This document shows, piece by piece, positions 40,044 to 51,645 of a DNA stretch of 64,000 bases. Both the position numbers and the translations under genes were made by a program. The stretch covers positions 558,001-622,000 of the forward strand of contig NZ_JANTPU010000001.1 in assembly GCF_024752025.1 (NCBI RefSeq). The letters are read 5' to 3'. Positions within the stretch are counted from its first letter, which is position 1; each line of letters begins with the position of its first letter. Under the pieces are notes generated by a model. The model was given only the letters and a program-made list of their open reading frames with translations, made no database searches and was not told the DNA's origin. This DNA comes from Pseudidiomarina sp. CB1. GTDB lineage: Bacteria; Pseudomonadota; Gammaproteobacteria; Enterobacterales; Alteromonadaceae.

Positions 40044-40935
40044 CTTGTTCGTCATCTAGGCCGGAAAAGCCGGGCTCGGCAACGGGCCCATCTTCATTAG
40101 CTGGATCAGCGAGAGCAGCAAGAATCAACGGGCGGTTCACGCGAATCATTGCGTTAAGCTCCTCGACGTAGGCTTCACCACGTTCAGAATAACTTAACAA
40201 GCCTGGCGTTAGGTCTAACGCACGAATATCGCGTCCCAACAAGCGTTGCTCAACACGTAAGGAGCGCAGTTCGAAATAAGCCGGATGGGTATTCAAATTA
40301 CGCATATAACTTGCAATTGAGTCGTTAACAGACGAGAACTTGCGCACTTCGTGCACCGCCTCATCGCCGCGCGCCTGTGGGACCAAACCACAACCTTCGG
40401 TGAAGCACCATTGACCAAAAAGATTGAGTGCTTCAAGTGCAAATCGTGAAGTACCCCACGCAGATTCATTCGCCGCTTGCACCAAAACCAAGGTTTCCGG
40501 AACGACATCAACGCGCCGAATCAATAGTTCAAAGGTTTCCTCTGCCGCCTCAATACTCTCAAGACTAAAGTCGACGCGGTATTGTTTAGCCAAATAAGCA
40601 AGCCAACTGCGTTGCTCTCGCGTAAGCGAGTTCGGGTTAAATAGCCATTTAGTGTGTAGCGCGTCTAATCCTTGACGGTGCTCAGCAATACGTGCATTCT
40701 CGGCAGCAACCAACGGTGCAAGAAAGTCAAAGAACGCCTTTTTCTTGTCCGCAACTTGTTGGTATTGACTAAAGTCTGGCAACGAGGTTACGCGCGGGGC
40801 CTGTATTGCTATATCCTTTGCCGGCACCACATTGTCATAAAGCCGATAAGGGTTCGCTAAATGGAGTGCCGTCGGCGCCACCACAGCAGCAGCGACCGCT
40901 AAAATAGCAAGCATAATTAATACAATACGTAACAT
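40015..40935 (-). CDS. Bax-like glucosaminidase-domain protein
   Basis: This 306-residue envelope protein has an N-terminal signal-anchor (residues 3-22) and a C-terminal N-acetylglucosaminidase-type domain. The catalytic-glutamate stretch is [14 protein letters not shown], followed by LFGQWCF, as in E. coli Bax and FlgJ-type muramidases. It probably cleaves peptidoglycan glycan strands. Its 3' end lies antisense to the last 29 bases of ttcA. It follows a membrane-protein gene on the same strand, eight bases after that gene's stop. Confidence 0.85.
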   Translation of the reverse strand: MLRIVLIMLAILAVAAAVVAPTALHLANPYRLYDNVVPAKDIAIQAPRVTSLPDFSQYQQVADKKKAFFDFLAPLVAAENARIAEHRQGLDALHTKWLFNPNSLTREQRSWLAYLAKQYRVDFSLESIEAAEETFELLIRRVDVVPETLVLVQAANESAWGTSRFALEALNLFGQWCFTEGCGLVPQARGDEAVHEVRKFSSVNDSIASYMRNLNTHPAYFELRSLRVEQRLLGRDIRALDLTPGLLSYSERGEAYVEELNAMIRVNRPLILAALADPANEDGPVAEPGFSGLDDEQATRSNSAPE

Positions 40936-40943
40936 GCAGTCTC

Positions 40944-41741
40944 CTAAAGTTGAGCCTCATTCGGTTGCTGTTCAAGTTCAGCATTAGAATTGGGTACGCC
41001 AATAAGCCGGTTATAGATGACACCCACAACGTTAAAGCTCATCGGGAACGTGAATATTAGCCCTAAGAAAAGTGGTAATGCACTAATAAATATAATAATA
41101 AACAGCACGACGTAGATGCCGAGCACAGTGAACATCTTTTTATTCATCACTAAGAACGAAGCAATGATTGCTCGACTGATGGTAAGCCCCCGTTCCAACA
41201 CCAGAGGTATCGCTAATAAAAACGCGAATTGGAAGTAAATAGCGGTCACGAGAACTAACGACACAGCTGTAGCGCCGATACCAAAAATGAAGAAAAATAA
41301 AGCGGCGAGGATCATCACCACAACGCTCATGATGAAGGTAATGGCTAGAACTTGTGGCAAACAACGTAGGGCCTCAGCAAAACATTCGAGGCCAGGTTTC
41401 GCGTCCCGCGCATTTTTCAATCCCATCAAGGTCACGACAGCGGTAAACGGCGCGACAAAAATAATACTCAGCAACGATTGGAAGATCGAATTACGTGGAT
41501 CGGGTTGGTCTTGCTCCATCGGAAAAACTGACTCAGCAATACCCGATACCACACCATTCATAATGATCAACACCGCCACACCAAGTAGCATCATGGGTAA
41601 CGCACGCAGCGTGATATCCCAACTACGTTGGATAACATCACCTACCGCTAAAGGAACTTCGCCACGAAGAGCTGCAGCAAAGTTATCGATTTGAGTAGCT
41701 TGTTTTTGCGGATCATTCGGTTTTGAGTCCTGCATGCGCAC
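40944..41741 (-). CDS. Inner-membrane protein of unknown function
   Basis: This 265-residue protein has about six hydrophobic segments (from residue 48 onward), a charged N-terminus and a charged tail. It loosely resembles YciC/BPSS1780-type membrane proteins. I favour the GTG start at 41741, because AAAGGA stands six bases before it; ATG at 41735 is the alternative. It is probably cotranscribed with the Bax-like gene and divergent from rluE. No catalytic motif is visible. Confidence 0.65.
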   Translation of the reverse strand: MRMQDSKPNDPQKQATQIDNFAAALRGEVPLAVGDVIQRSWDITLRALPMMLLGVAVLIIMNGVVSGIAESVFPMEQDQPDPRNSIFQSLLSIIFVAPFTAVVTLMGLKNARDAKPGLECFAEALRCLPQVLAITFIMSVVVMILAALFFFIFGIGATAVSLVLVTAIYFQFAFLLAIPLVLERGLTISRAIIASFLVMNKKMFTVLGIYVVLFIIIFISALPLFLGLIFTFPMSFNVVGVIYNRLIGVPNSNAELEQQPNEAQL

Positions 41742-41813
41742 TTTTTCCTTTATACTTATGTTTTGCGACCTAGCTCATATTCTAACATTATTCTAAGCGA
41801 CACTGATAAGTCT

Positions 41814-42455
41814 ATGCCAAAGAAAAGCACTCCAGGGGCTCGTCCCTTTCGCCGCAAGAGCCGACGCAGCAAAACCCCACAAGCGTCCGAGCACCATCGC
41901 CCAGCGAACCCTAAACTCGTTCTGTTTAACAAGCCCTACGGCGTTCTCACGCAATTCTCGGGGGATGCTGATGACGCAACCTTGAAGCCTTATATTCCAT
42001 TTAACGATGTATACCCTGCTGGACGTTTAGATAAAGACAGTGAAGGCCTGCTCTTGTTAACCAATGACGGTTCGCTGCAGCACAAAATTAGCCATCCCAA
42101 GCACAAATTACCGAAAACCTACTGGGTACAAGTTGAAGGTATTCCCAGTGATGAAGCGTTACAGCAGCTCGCTGATGGTGTTGAGCTCAATGATGGTATG
42201 ACCTTGCCAGCCGACGTCATACGTATGGATGAGCCCGATAACCTTTGGCCACGCAACCCACCCATTCGAGAACGCAAGTCAGTCCCTGATCAGTGGCTAT
42301 GCCTCACCATTCGTGAAGGACGAAATCGACAAGTTCGCCGTATGACAGCTGCAATTGGCCACCCTACCTTACGGTTGATTCGCGCAGCGATAGGCCCTTG
42401 GCGCCTCGCAGGTTTACAGCCTGGTCAGTGGCGCGAAGTACCGCCAGTGTGGTAG
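41814..42455 (+). CDS. rluE: 23S rRNA pseudouridine(2457) synthase RluE
   Basis: This 213-residue enzyme isomerises U2457 of 23S rRNA to pseudouridine. The catalytic aspartate is in PAGRLDKDSEGLLLLTNDG, and REGRNRQVRRMTAAIGHPTLRLIR is the typical RsuA/RluE C-terminal motif. A basic N-terminal tail of about 30 residues precedes LVLFNKPYGVL. The start at 41814 gives a length near E. coli RluE (217); an in-frame ATG at 41763 would add 17 unlikely residues. It heads the row rluE-mnmA-hflD-purB-roxA. Confidence 0.92.
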   Translation: MPKKSTPGARPFRRKSRRSKTPQASEHHRPANPKLVLFNKPYGVLTQFSGDADDATLKPYIPFNDVYPAGRLDKDSEGLLLLTNDGSLQHKISHPKHKLPKTYWVQVEGIPSDEALQQLADGVELNDGMTLPADVIRMDEPDNLWPRNPPIRERKSVPDQWLCLTIREGRNRQVRRMTAAIGHPTLRLIRAAIGPWRLAGLQPGQWREVPPVW

Positions 42456-42488
42456 AATTCGCGCGAAATTTTTGGAGTAAAGGTTGTT

Positions 42489-43600
42489 ATGGCGAACGCA
42501 GATAAAAAAGTCATTGTCGGTATGTCAGGTGGCGTCGATTCATCGGTGTCCGCTTACCTGTTGTTACAACAAGGCTATCAAGTTGAAGGCTTGTTCATGA
42601 AGAACTGGGAAGAAGACGACAACGACGAATACTGCGCTGCGGCGGAAGATCTCGCCGATGCTCAAGCTGTGTGCGACAAGCTGGGCATCGAGCTCCACAC
42701 CGTCAACTTCGCCGCAGAGTATTGGGATAACGTGTTCGAGTACTTCCTTGAGGAATACCGTGCCGGACGAACGCCCAATCCAGACATCATGTGTAATAAA
42801 GAAATTAAGTTTAAAGCGTTCCTTGAGTTTGCCGCTGAGGCATTAGACGCGGATTATATTGCGACCGGCCATTATGTCCGACGGCGTGAACATAACGGTA
42901 AATTTCAACTGTTACGCGGCCTTGATAACAACAAAGATCAAAGTTACTTCTTATACACTTTGTCGCACGAACATGTCGCGCAAACACTCTTCCCTGTTGG
43001 CGAGTTAGAAAAGCCTGAAGTTCGCAGAATTGCGGAAGAACAGGACTTAGTTACTGCTGATAAAAAAGATTCGACTGGGATTTGCTTTATTGGCGAACGC
43101 AAATTTAAAGACTTTCTGCAAACCTACTTGCCCGCTCGCCCTGGCCCAATTGAAAATGTCGATGGTGAAGTTCTCGGCGAACACGAGGGATTGATGTACC
43201 ACACCCTAGGCCAACGCAAAGGTCTTCATATTGGCGGCCTGGCGAATGCCGGCGACGAACCGTGGTATGTCGTGGATAAAGACGTTGCGCGTAATGTGCT
43301 TATTGTCGCGCAAGGTAAAAATCACCCGCGACTGTTTTCCAAGGGCCTCATCGCCGGTCAACTGCACTGGGTCGATCGGATTGGCCCTCAAGATACTCTT
43401 TCGTGTGTGGTGAAAACGCGCTACCGCCAACACGATATAGCTTGCCAGTTAAAAGTAATTGGCGACAACAAAGTACAGGTCGAATTTGCCGAGCCCGTAG
43501 CCGCCGTTACCCCAGGGCAATCGGCAGTGTTTTACCTTGACGACGTCTGTCTTGGCGGCGGTATCATCGAATCGCGCATTGCCGACCATGAGGTTCTGCT

Positions 43601-43604
<4 letters not shown>
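42489..43604 (+). CDS. mnmA: tRNA-specific 2-thiouridylase MnmA
   Basis: This 371-residue enzyme thiolates U34 of tRNA(Lys, Glu, Gln) with sulfur relayed through the Tus system. The PP-loop GMSGGVDSS is at residues 11-19. Catalytic Cys102 (PDIMCNKE) and Cys199 (TGICFIG) have the same numbers as in E. coli MnmA. The C-terminal barrel contains LGGGII. The stop overlaps the hflD start by four bases (GTGA). Confidence 0.97.
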
Positions 43605-45624
<2,020 letters not shown>

Positions 45625-45625
45625 G

Positions 45626-46774
45626 ATGATGAAACTTAACCTTAATAGCGCTGATTTCCTTGCCAATCACTGGCAAAAGAAGCCGTTACTTCTACGTAAC
45701 GGCTTTGCCAATTTTGCCGATTTGATAGAGCCGGAACTGCTCGCTGGACTGGCGATGGAAGAAGCCGTTGATGCTCGTATCATTCGCCAAGTTAACAACG
45801 GCTGGGATGTTGAGCATGGTCCGTTCGAAGATTATGAACGGTTTGGCGATGCGGATTGGACGCTATTGGTACAGGCCGTTAATGAATGGTTCCCCGAAGT
45901 CCAAGAGCTTTTATCGGCCTTTCGCTTTTTACCCGACTGGCGGGTAGACGATGTTATGGTGAGTTTCGCTACGGAAAATGGTGGCGTCGGACCACACCTC
46001 GATCAATACGATGTGTTTATCATTCAAGGCGGTGGTCGCCGGCATTGGCGAGTTGGTGAAAGGACTTCAAATCTTGTTGAAGTTTGCCCACACCCGGATT
46101 TAAAACAACTTGAGAACGGTCAGTTTGATGCCGTCATCGACGCTATTCTGGAACCTGGTGACGTGTTGTACATTCCAGCAGGCTGTCCCCACAATGGTAT
46201 TGCGCTCGAACCAAGTATCAACTATTCGGTGGGCTTTCGTGCGCCAAACAGTGCTGAGTGGTTAGCCCAAATTGCCGACCAGCTATTGGCCTCTGAACTA
46301 AGCTTCCCACGCTATCAAGATCCAGAGTTAACTACTGCGTCGTCCTCCTACCAAGTTCAGACGCAAGAAATTATGCAAGTACGTGAGTTACTCATCACGC
46401 AATTGCAAACAACGATCGGCGCCGATGCAATTACGCGTGTAATGTCCCAGTCAAAACGGCCATTAGCGGCGGCAGAGAATACACTCAGCGCCAATGAATT
46501 ATTAAGTTATGCCAGCACCGACATGCTTATTGGGCGTACACCAGGAGCGCGAATCTTGCGCAGTCCCACTGGGGGGCTTTATAGCAATGGCGAAATACTT
46601 CCGCAGCTAAACGAACGCGCCACCACCGCATTGTTAGAGTTACGTTCGGAACAACCATTGGCCCACTTGGATCACATACTTGGGGATCGTCAGGCGTGTG
46701 AATGCTTGGTAGAACTGGTTCAGCAGGGAGTTTTGTATTTAGTTCAAGAGGTCGCAGAGGAGGACGACAGCTAA
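45626..46774 (+). CDS. roxA: 50S ribosomal protein L16 arginine 3-hydroxylase (RoxA/YcfD)
   Basis: This 382-residue JmjC-type Fe(II)/2-oxoglutarate oxygenase hydroxylates an arginine of L16. The iron ligands His124 and Asp126 lie in GPHLDQYDVF, the third histidine probably in PAGCPHNGIALEP. A C-terminal dimerisation and winged-helix part follows. E. coli YcfD has its His and Asp at 125 and 127. Two adjacent ATGs begin the frame; either may be used. It begins one base after the purB stop, so expression is coupled to purine synthesis genes. Confidence 0.93.
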   Translation: MMKLNLNSADFLANHWQKKPLLLRNGFANFADLIEPELLAGLAMEEAVDARIIRQVNNGWDVEHGPFEDYERFGDADWTLLVQAVNEWFPEVQELLSAFRFLPDWRVDDVMVSFATENGGVGPHLDQYDVFIIQGGGRRHWRVGERTSNLVEVCPHPDLKQLENGQFDAVIDAILEPGDVLYIPAGCPHNGIALEPSINYSVGFRAPNSAEWLAQIADQLLASELSFPRYQDPELTTASSSYQVQTQEIMQVRELLITQLQTTIGADAITRVMSQSKRPLAAAENTLSANELLSYASTDMLIGRTPGARILRSPTGGLYSNGEILPQLNERATTALLELRSEQPLAHLDHILGDRQACECLVELVQQGVLYLVQEVAEEDDS

Positions 46775-46842
46775 CTCTTATGAATACCGTTAACTGTCGT
46801 TATCTTCATTCATCGGTGAGCCGCGGGCTTAATTACTCGCGC

Positions 46843-47262
46843 CTACTGCCACAACTTCTCTGTTTGCACCGCGTCGTGAATCCCCTCTGCACGGCTCACT
46901 AAGTATTGCGCATACTTAATTTGTTCGTCATCTTGTTGCGCTTTAGGGTCATCAATAATAGCTTGGGCTTTTAACTGCCACTGCAACGCAATGTGACGCA
47001 ATGCTTCGCGTGCATCTTTCGCAGCTTTCGCACCGACAACATCCGTAGGCACATCACCGTTCACCAGCCAAAGTTCCTTACGATCTTGCGTGGTAAATTT
47101 CCACACTGCGACATAAGGCACCAGATAACGTGATTCTTTGGTGAGTACGCGATCAGTAATGATGCCATTTTCGGCTAGATATTTGTTCGCCGCTTGAAAT
47201 TGCTCACGAACCCAAGCTGACGCTTCTTCTTCAGTTAATTCAGGCTGCTGTTGATCCGCCAT
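46843..47262 (-). CDS. DUF4826 family protein
   Basis: This 139-residue soluble protein matches the DUF4826 family of marine gammaproteobacteria, with WVREQFQAANKYLAENG, ESRYLVPYVAVWKF and AREALRHIALQWQ. No signal peptide, membrane segment or catalytic motif is visible. Its function is unknown. It is convergent with roxA and divergent from the leucine dehydrogenase gene. Confidence 0.75.
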   Translation of the reverse strand: MADQQQPELTEEEASAWVREQFQAANKYLAENGIITDRVLTKESRYLVPYVAVWKFTTQDRKELWLVNGDVPTDVVGAKAAKDAREALRHIALQWQLKAQAIIDDPKAQQDDEQIKYAQYLVSRAEGIHDAVQTEKLWQ

Positions 47263-47358
47263 CGTTGTACTACTTCCCTTCTTAAAAACAGTGTCACAAT
47301 ACTAACTCGAAAGCGCCAAACGGCAAAGTCCGAATTACTGTAAACTTTGCTTGCAATA

Positions 47359-47376
47359 GTTTACGTTGACGTAAAC
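47359..47376. promoter_or_regulatory. LiuR-type operator upstream of leucine dehydrogenase
   Basis: GTTTACGT-TG-ACGTAAAC is a perfect 8-bp palindrome with a 2-base centre. It agrees with the TTTACGT-N2-ACGTAAA form I recall for the MerR-family regulator LiuR of branched-chain amino acid catabolism in gammaproteobacteria. It lies 87-104 bases before the start codon, next to a TATTAT -10-like hexamer (47378-47383). Confidence 0.72.
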
Positions 47377-47462
47377 GTATTATTTTCTCTTATTCACTAG
47401 CGCAGACAATTTGAAAATGCTAATGTGCGCGCAATTTTGGGATGAACGAGGAAACATCACTC

Positions 47463-48515
47463 ATGTCTCTATTTGAGCATCAAGAGTTCGACCAACACGA
47501 GCAAGTCGTGTTTTGTCACGATAAAGAAACTGGACTTAAAGCTATTATCGCTATTCACGACACCACTCTAGGCCCTTCGCTTGGCGGTACACGTTTATGG
47601 AACTACGCGAATTCAAGCGAAGCTTTAACTGATGTCTTACGTTTATCACGTGGTATGACTTATAAAAGCGCCCTCGCCGGCTTACCATTGGGTGGCGGTA
47701 AAGCCGTTATCATTGGTGACGCTAAGACCATTAAGTCGCCTGAACTTTTCCGTGCTTATGGCCGTTTCGTCGAGTCGCTAAGTGGTCGTTACATCACCGC
47801 TGAAGATGTAAACATTCGCACCAGTGATATCGCAATTGTTGCTGAAGAAACTTCCCATGTTGCTGGAACCGAAGGTAAAGCAGGCGACCCATCGCCACAC
47901 ACTGCACTAGGTACCTACTTAGGCTTAAAAGCTGCGGCTAAACACAAGTTTGGTTCTGACGACTTAAAAGGCATAAAAATTGCTGTTCAAGGTCTCGGTG
48001 CCGTCGGTTATGACTTCGCTGAATACTGTGCCAAAGAAGGCGCTCAGTTATGGGTGACAGATATTAATGACGAAGCATGCCAGCGCGCGCAGCAAGAGCT
48101 TGGCGCTACTATCGTCGGTCTTGATGAAATTTACGGTCTTGATGTTGACGTCTATGCGCCATGTGCCCTAGGTGCAACCGTCAATGATCAAACCTTGCAA
48201 CAAATCAAAGCAAAAATTATTGCTGGTAGTGCGAACAACCAGTTAGCAACCCCCGCACACGACCAAAAGGTCATGGATATGGGCATTCTGTATGCACCAG
48301 ATTACGTGATTAATGCTGGTGGCGTGATCCACGTATGCAGCGAAGCTGCGCAAATGAGTCGTGAAGAAACGGATAAACGTGTACGTGATATTTACGACAC
48401 TCTCGACACCATTTTCACCCGTTCTGCAGCAGAACAACGCCCAACGGGGCAAATCGCTGACGAACTTGCGCGAGAAGTGATTGCCAAGGCAAAAGCGGCG
48501 AAACAAAGCGCTTAA
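47463..48515 (+). CDS. ldh: Leucine dehydrogenase
   Basis: This 350-residue enzyme deaminates leucine, valine and isoleucine to their 2-oxo acids with NAD+. The catalytic-lysine motif GLPLGGGKAVI, the dinucleotide-binding GLGAVGYDFAEYC and the late GGVIHVCSE are typical of the Glu/Leu/Phe/Val dehydrogenase family, with the short leucine type length. ATG at 47463 is preferred because GAGGAA stands nine bases before it; an in-frame ATG at 47442 is poorer. A LiuR-type operator lies upstream, and a terminator lies inside the convergent ydiJ. Confidence 0.93.
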   Translation: MSLFEHQEFDQHEQVVFCHDKETGLKAIIAIHDTTLGPSLGGTRLWNYANSSEALTDVLRLSRGMTYKSALAGLPLGGGKAVIIGDAKTIKSPELFRAYGRFVESLSGRYITAEDVNIRTSDIAIVAEETSHVAGTEGKAGDPSPHTALGTYLGLKAAAKHKFGSDDLKGIKIAVQGLGAVGYDFAEYCAKEGAQLWVTDINDEACQRAQQELGATIVGLDEIYGLDVDVYAPCALGATVNDQTLQQIKAKIIAGSANNQLATPAHDQKVMDMGILYAPDYVINAGGVIHVCSEAAQMSREETDKRVRDIYDTLDTIFTRSAAEQRPTGQIADELAREVIAKAKAAKQSA

Positions 48516-48517
48516 AA

Positions 48518-51500
48518 TTAATTCAAGCGCTCTGCCAAAAGCTGTAGTGGGTGTTGCACCTGCTGCAGCTTTTTGTTTTTTGACTGTGCGTTATCGGCAA
48601 ACCGCCCCGCTTGGCAGCGACAGGAAAAGCCCGTAACCAATGGTTGTTGGCTTGCAGCTAGCGGTTCACGCCAACTCAATTCAAATAGCTTTTGACTCGA
48701 CGTTTGTTGCTCAGCCTCATGGCCGTAAGTACCTGCCATACCACAACAACCTGTCGCCACGGCTTGTGCTTCAACGCCGACACTGCGCAGCACTTGTTGC
48801 CACAGCTTCGCACTCGTTGGTAGTGCTGTTTGCTCCGTACAATGTAAAAAGAGTTCAGCAGCTTCACTTGCTTTGATCTTTGTTGTTTCTTGCTCTGAGT
48901 TGGACATGACTTTGGCTAGCCATTCCTGTGGCAACTGTACTTCGAATTCAACTCGCTCTTCGGCGTAATCAAGGTATTCGTCACGCAGACACAACACTGT
49001 CGACGCATCTACACCTACGAGACTGAACTCAGCCTGCGTTAGTTGGTTGAGCTGACGAGTAACGCGCGTCGCAGTCTTGGTGAACTCCAACAAGAACCCT
49101 TTCACGTGCTGCGCCTTTCCGTTACCAATAAAGTCCAACAGATAAGGCTGATAGCCAAGTTTTGTGATCACTCGACCAAATGCTTCAACAACTTCCGCTT
49201 GGTAAAAGCTGGTAAAAGGATCTTGTACGATCACGACTGTTTGTTGCCTTCTCTCACGGCTTAACTTCAACAGGTCTTCACAACTTCCCGCTGACCACTG
49301 CTGCTGACGCCAACGCTTATGAAGGCTGGGCACCGATAACTTAGGAGTATCGACGTAGCCAAGGGTTTTCTGCATCAGCCATTGACTCAGGGGATTATGG
49401 GTAAAGGTGTTAAACAAACGCGGCAAACGCGCCATGAGTGGCGCGGTGCGCTCAATACTAGCCACCAAATAATCCCGTTGCGGCCGACGGTAAAGTTGAT
49501 AATACCAAGCTAAAAATTTCGCACGAAACGACGGTACGTCTACTTTTACTGGGCATTGGCTGGCACAAGCTTTACAGGCTAAACAAGCATCCATCGACGC
49601 TTTAACTTGGTGATTAAAATCTCGTGAGAAACGTGGTTTCCTTTCTTTCAACAGCTCTGCACGGGGCTTAGGTGACTGACTCACATCAAGCCCTTGCTCA
49701 CTATTCAACCGTAACCATTCACGGATCAAGCTTGCCCGCCCTTTTGGTGACATGCGGCGATCACCAGTGGCTTTAAATGAAGGACACATTGGCGAGTCTG
49801 CAGCATAGTTAAAGCATAAGCCATTACCATTGCAATTCATGGCTGCCTGATAATCTTCGCGCACGGTCGCCGGGATCTGTCGATCATAGTAACCACGTTT
49901 ACGCGCATCGACCGATACCAATTGTGCGGTCGCATGACCAAACGGTGTCGCCAATTTACCCGGGTTAAGCCGGTTGTCCGGATCAAATGCGGCTTTGATT
50001 TTTTGCAATTCGGGATACAGTTCCGCACCAAAAAATGTCGGCGCATACTCGGAGCGGTAACCTTTACCGTGCTCCCCCCACATTAGCCCACCATACTTTG
50101 CCGTTAATGCAGCGACTTGGTCACTAATCTTGCGCAATAAGGCTTCATCTTTAGGGACTTTCATATCCAGCGCTGGGCGTACGTGCAAAACCCCCGCATC
50201 AACGTGACCAAACATACCGTAGTGCAAGTCATGAGCGTCAAGTAATTGCCGGAATTCAGTAATAAAATCGGCCAAGGCGTCTGGCGGCACTGCAGTATCT
50301 TCGGCAAAAGCAATCGGTTTACGCTCACCCTTGACCGCACCTAATAAACCTACCGACTTCTTGCGCATGGCATAAACGGTTTGAATACTGACACTGTCAC
50401 GGCAGACCTTGTAACCGACCACACCATGCGTTGCCGGTCCGCCGCTAAGCTCACTATCGAGCGTTGCTAACAACGTCGCTAACTTCTCTTCCAACTCTGC
50501 GGCTTCAACTGCTGTGTATTCAACCATGTTGATACCAGCCATCGGCTCGCCAGTGTCGCCTTCCGCAACAAAATCGCGTACTTGATGCCAGATGATATCG
50601 TTGCGGGCAAGATCCAACACCGTACTATCAATAGTTTCCACTGAGGTTGCCTGCGCTTTTACTAATACCGGAGCGTGCCGTAGCGCAGCATCAAAATCCC
50701 GATAAGAAATGTTGACCAGGACTTTGTGACGTGGAATTCGAGTTAAATTCAGTTTGGCTTCGGTGATGAACGCGAGTGTCCCCTCTGAGCCAGCGAGTAA
50801 ACGCGAAAGGTCAAGGGTTTGTTGCTCAGGATCATAGCAATGTTTGAGGTCATAACCGGTTAGGAAGCGGTTCAATGGTGGAAATTTCGCTTCAATTGCT
50901 TGGCGTTTTTCCACGCAACTTGCCAATGCTTGGCGATACAGAGCGGCTTCCAGGCTATCACCCGCCGCAAGGCGCTCAGCTTCTTTAAGCGGAATGGCCG
51001 TTGTGTTGATCACTTCGCCATTAATCAATACGGCTTCTAACTCGAGAATATGGTCGCTGGTTTTACCGTAGACTAGTGAACCTTGTCCTGAAGCGTCGGT
51101 GTTAATCATGCCACCGATAGTGGCGCGATTGCTGGTCGATAGATCAGGCGAAAAGAACCAGCCGCCAGCGCGTACTGCATCATTTAGCGCATCTTTCACG
51201 ACACCGGTTTGGCAGCGTACCCAACCAGCTTCGGTGTCAGTCTCAGTAATGCCGTCAAAGTAACGGCTGAGATCAACAATAATCCCGTTACTCAAGCTCT
51301 GGCCGTTGGTCCCAGTGCCGCCGCCGCGCGGGCTAAAGTTCAGACTTTGGTAGTCAGGCTCTTGCCCTAGTTGCAATGCTTTTTGCAGGTCCTCACGATG
51401 CCGTGGGTAAATCACTGCTTGCGGTAATTGCTGGTAAACGCTGTTATCGGTGGCGGCAATCAGTCGACCTGCATAACTATCGTCGATGTCACCAGCAAAT

Positions 51501-51598
51501 CCTGCTTGCGTTAAGGCAAACACATAGCGACGGTACACGGGCTCAGTAGCCGGATAATCATCAAGTGCCGTCAACTCGCGTACTACAGGATCTGCCAA
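48518..51598 (-). CDS. ydiJ: FAD/[Fe-S] D-2-hydroxyacid dehydrogenase YdiJ (TTG start)
   Basis: This 1026-residue two-part oxidoreductase oxidises D-2-hydroxyacids, in characterised homologues D-2-hydroxyglutarate. The N-terminal FAD-binding domain has SPRGGGTGTNGQ, followed by an oxidase C-domain (NPGKL). An iron-sulfur part has MDACLACKACASQCPVKVD and then GCCGMAGTYGHEAEQQ of the CCG type. The length matches E. coli YdiJ (1018). TTG at 51598 has a near-perfect AAGAGGTGA five bases upstream. Longer in-frame starts would run through ppsA. It is cotranscribed or closely follows ppsA (47-base gap). Confidence 0.88.
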   Translation of the reverse strand: MADPVVRELTALDDYPATEPVYRRYVFALTQAGFAGDIDDSYAGRLIAATDNSVYQQLPQAVIYPRHREDLQKALQLGQEPDYQSLNFSPRGGGTGTNGQSLSNGIIVDLSRYFDGITETDTEAGWVRCQTGVVKDALNDAVRAGGWFFSPDLSTSNRATIGGMINTDASGQGSLVYGKTSDHILELEAVLINGEVINTTAIPLKEAERLAAGDSLEAALYRQALASCVEKRQAIEAKFPPLNRFLTGYDLKHCYDPEQQTLDLSRLLAGSEGTLAFITEAKLNLTRIPRHKVLVNISYRDFDAALRHAPVLVKAQATSVETIDSTVLDLARNDIIWHQVRDFVAEGDTGEPMAGINMVEYTAVEAAELEEKLATLLATLDSELSGGPATHGVVGYKVCRDSVSIQTVYAMRKKSVGLLGAVKGERKPIAFAEDTAVPPDALADFITEFRQLLDAHDLHYGMFGHVDAGVLHVRPALDMKVPKDEALLRKISDQVAALTAKYGGLMWGEHGKGYRSEYAPTFFGAELYPELQKIKAAFDPDNRLNPGKLATPFGHATAQLVSVDARKRGYYDRQIPATVREDYQAAMNCNGNGLCFNYAADSPMCPSFKATGDRRMSPKGRASLIREWLRLNSEQGLDVSQSPKPRAELLKERKPRFSRDFNHQVKASMDACLACKACASQCPVKVDVPSFRAKFLAWYYQLYRRPQRDYLVASIERTAPLMARLPRLFNTFTHNPLSQWLMQKTLGYVDTPKLSVPSLHKRWRQQQWSAGSCEDLLKLSRERRQQTVVIVQDPFTSFYQAEVVEAFGRVITKLGYQPYLLDFIGNGKAQHVKGFLLEFTKTATRVTRQLNQLTQAEFSLVGVDASTVLCLRDEYLDYAEERVEFEVQLPQEWLAKVMSNSEQETTKIKASEAAELFLHCTEQTALPTSAKLWQQVLRSVGVEAQAVATGCCGMAGTYGHEAEQQTSSQKLFELSWREPLAASQQPLVTGFSCRCQAGRFADNAQSKNKKLQQVQHPLQLLAERLN
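48540..48582 (+). terminator. Terminator of leucine dehydrogenase, inside ydiJ
   Basis: AGCTGTAG-TG-GGTG pairs with CACC-TG-CTGCAGCT around TTG, followed by TTTTTGTTTTTT. The structure lies 25 bases past the leucine dehydrogenase stop and is antisense to the last codons of ydiJ. Confidence 0.75.
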
Positions 51599-51645
51599 GT
51601 GAATCACCTCTTTTCGTTGTTCGTTGTTCGCTGTTTGAGCGTTAA

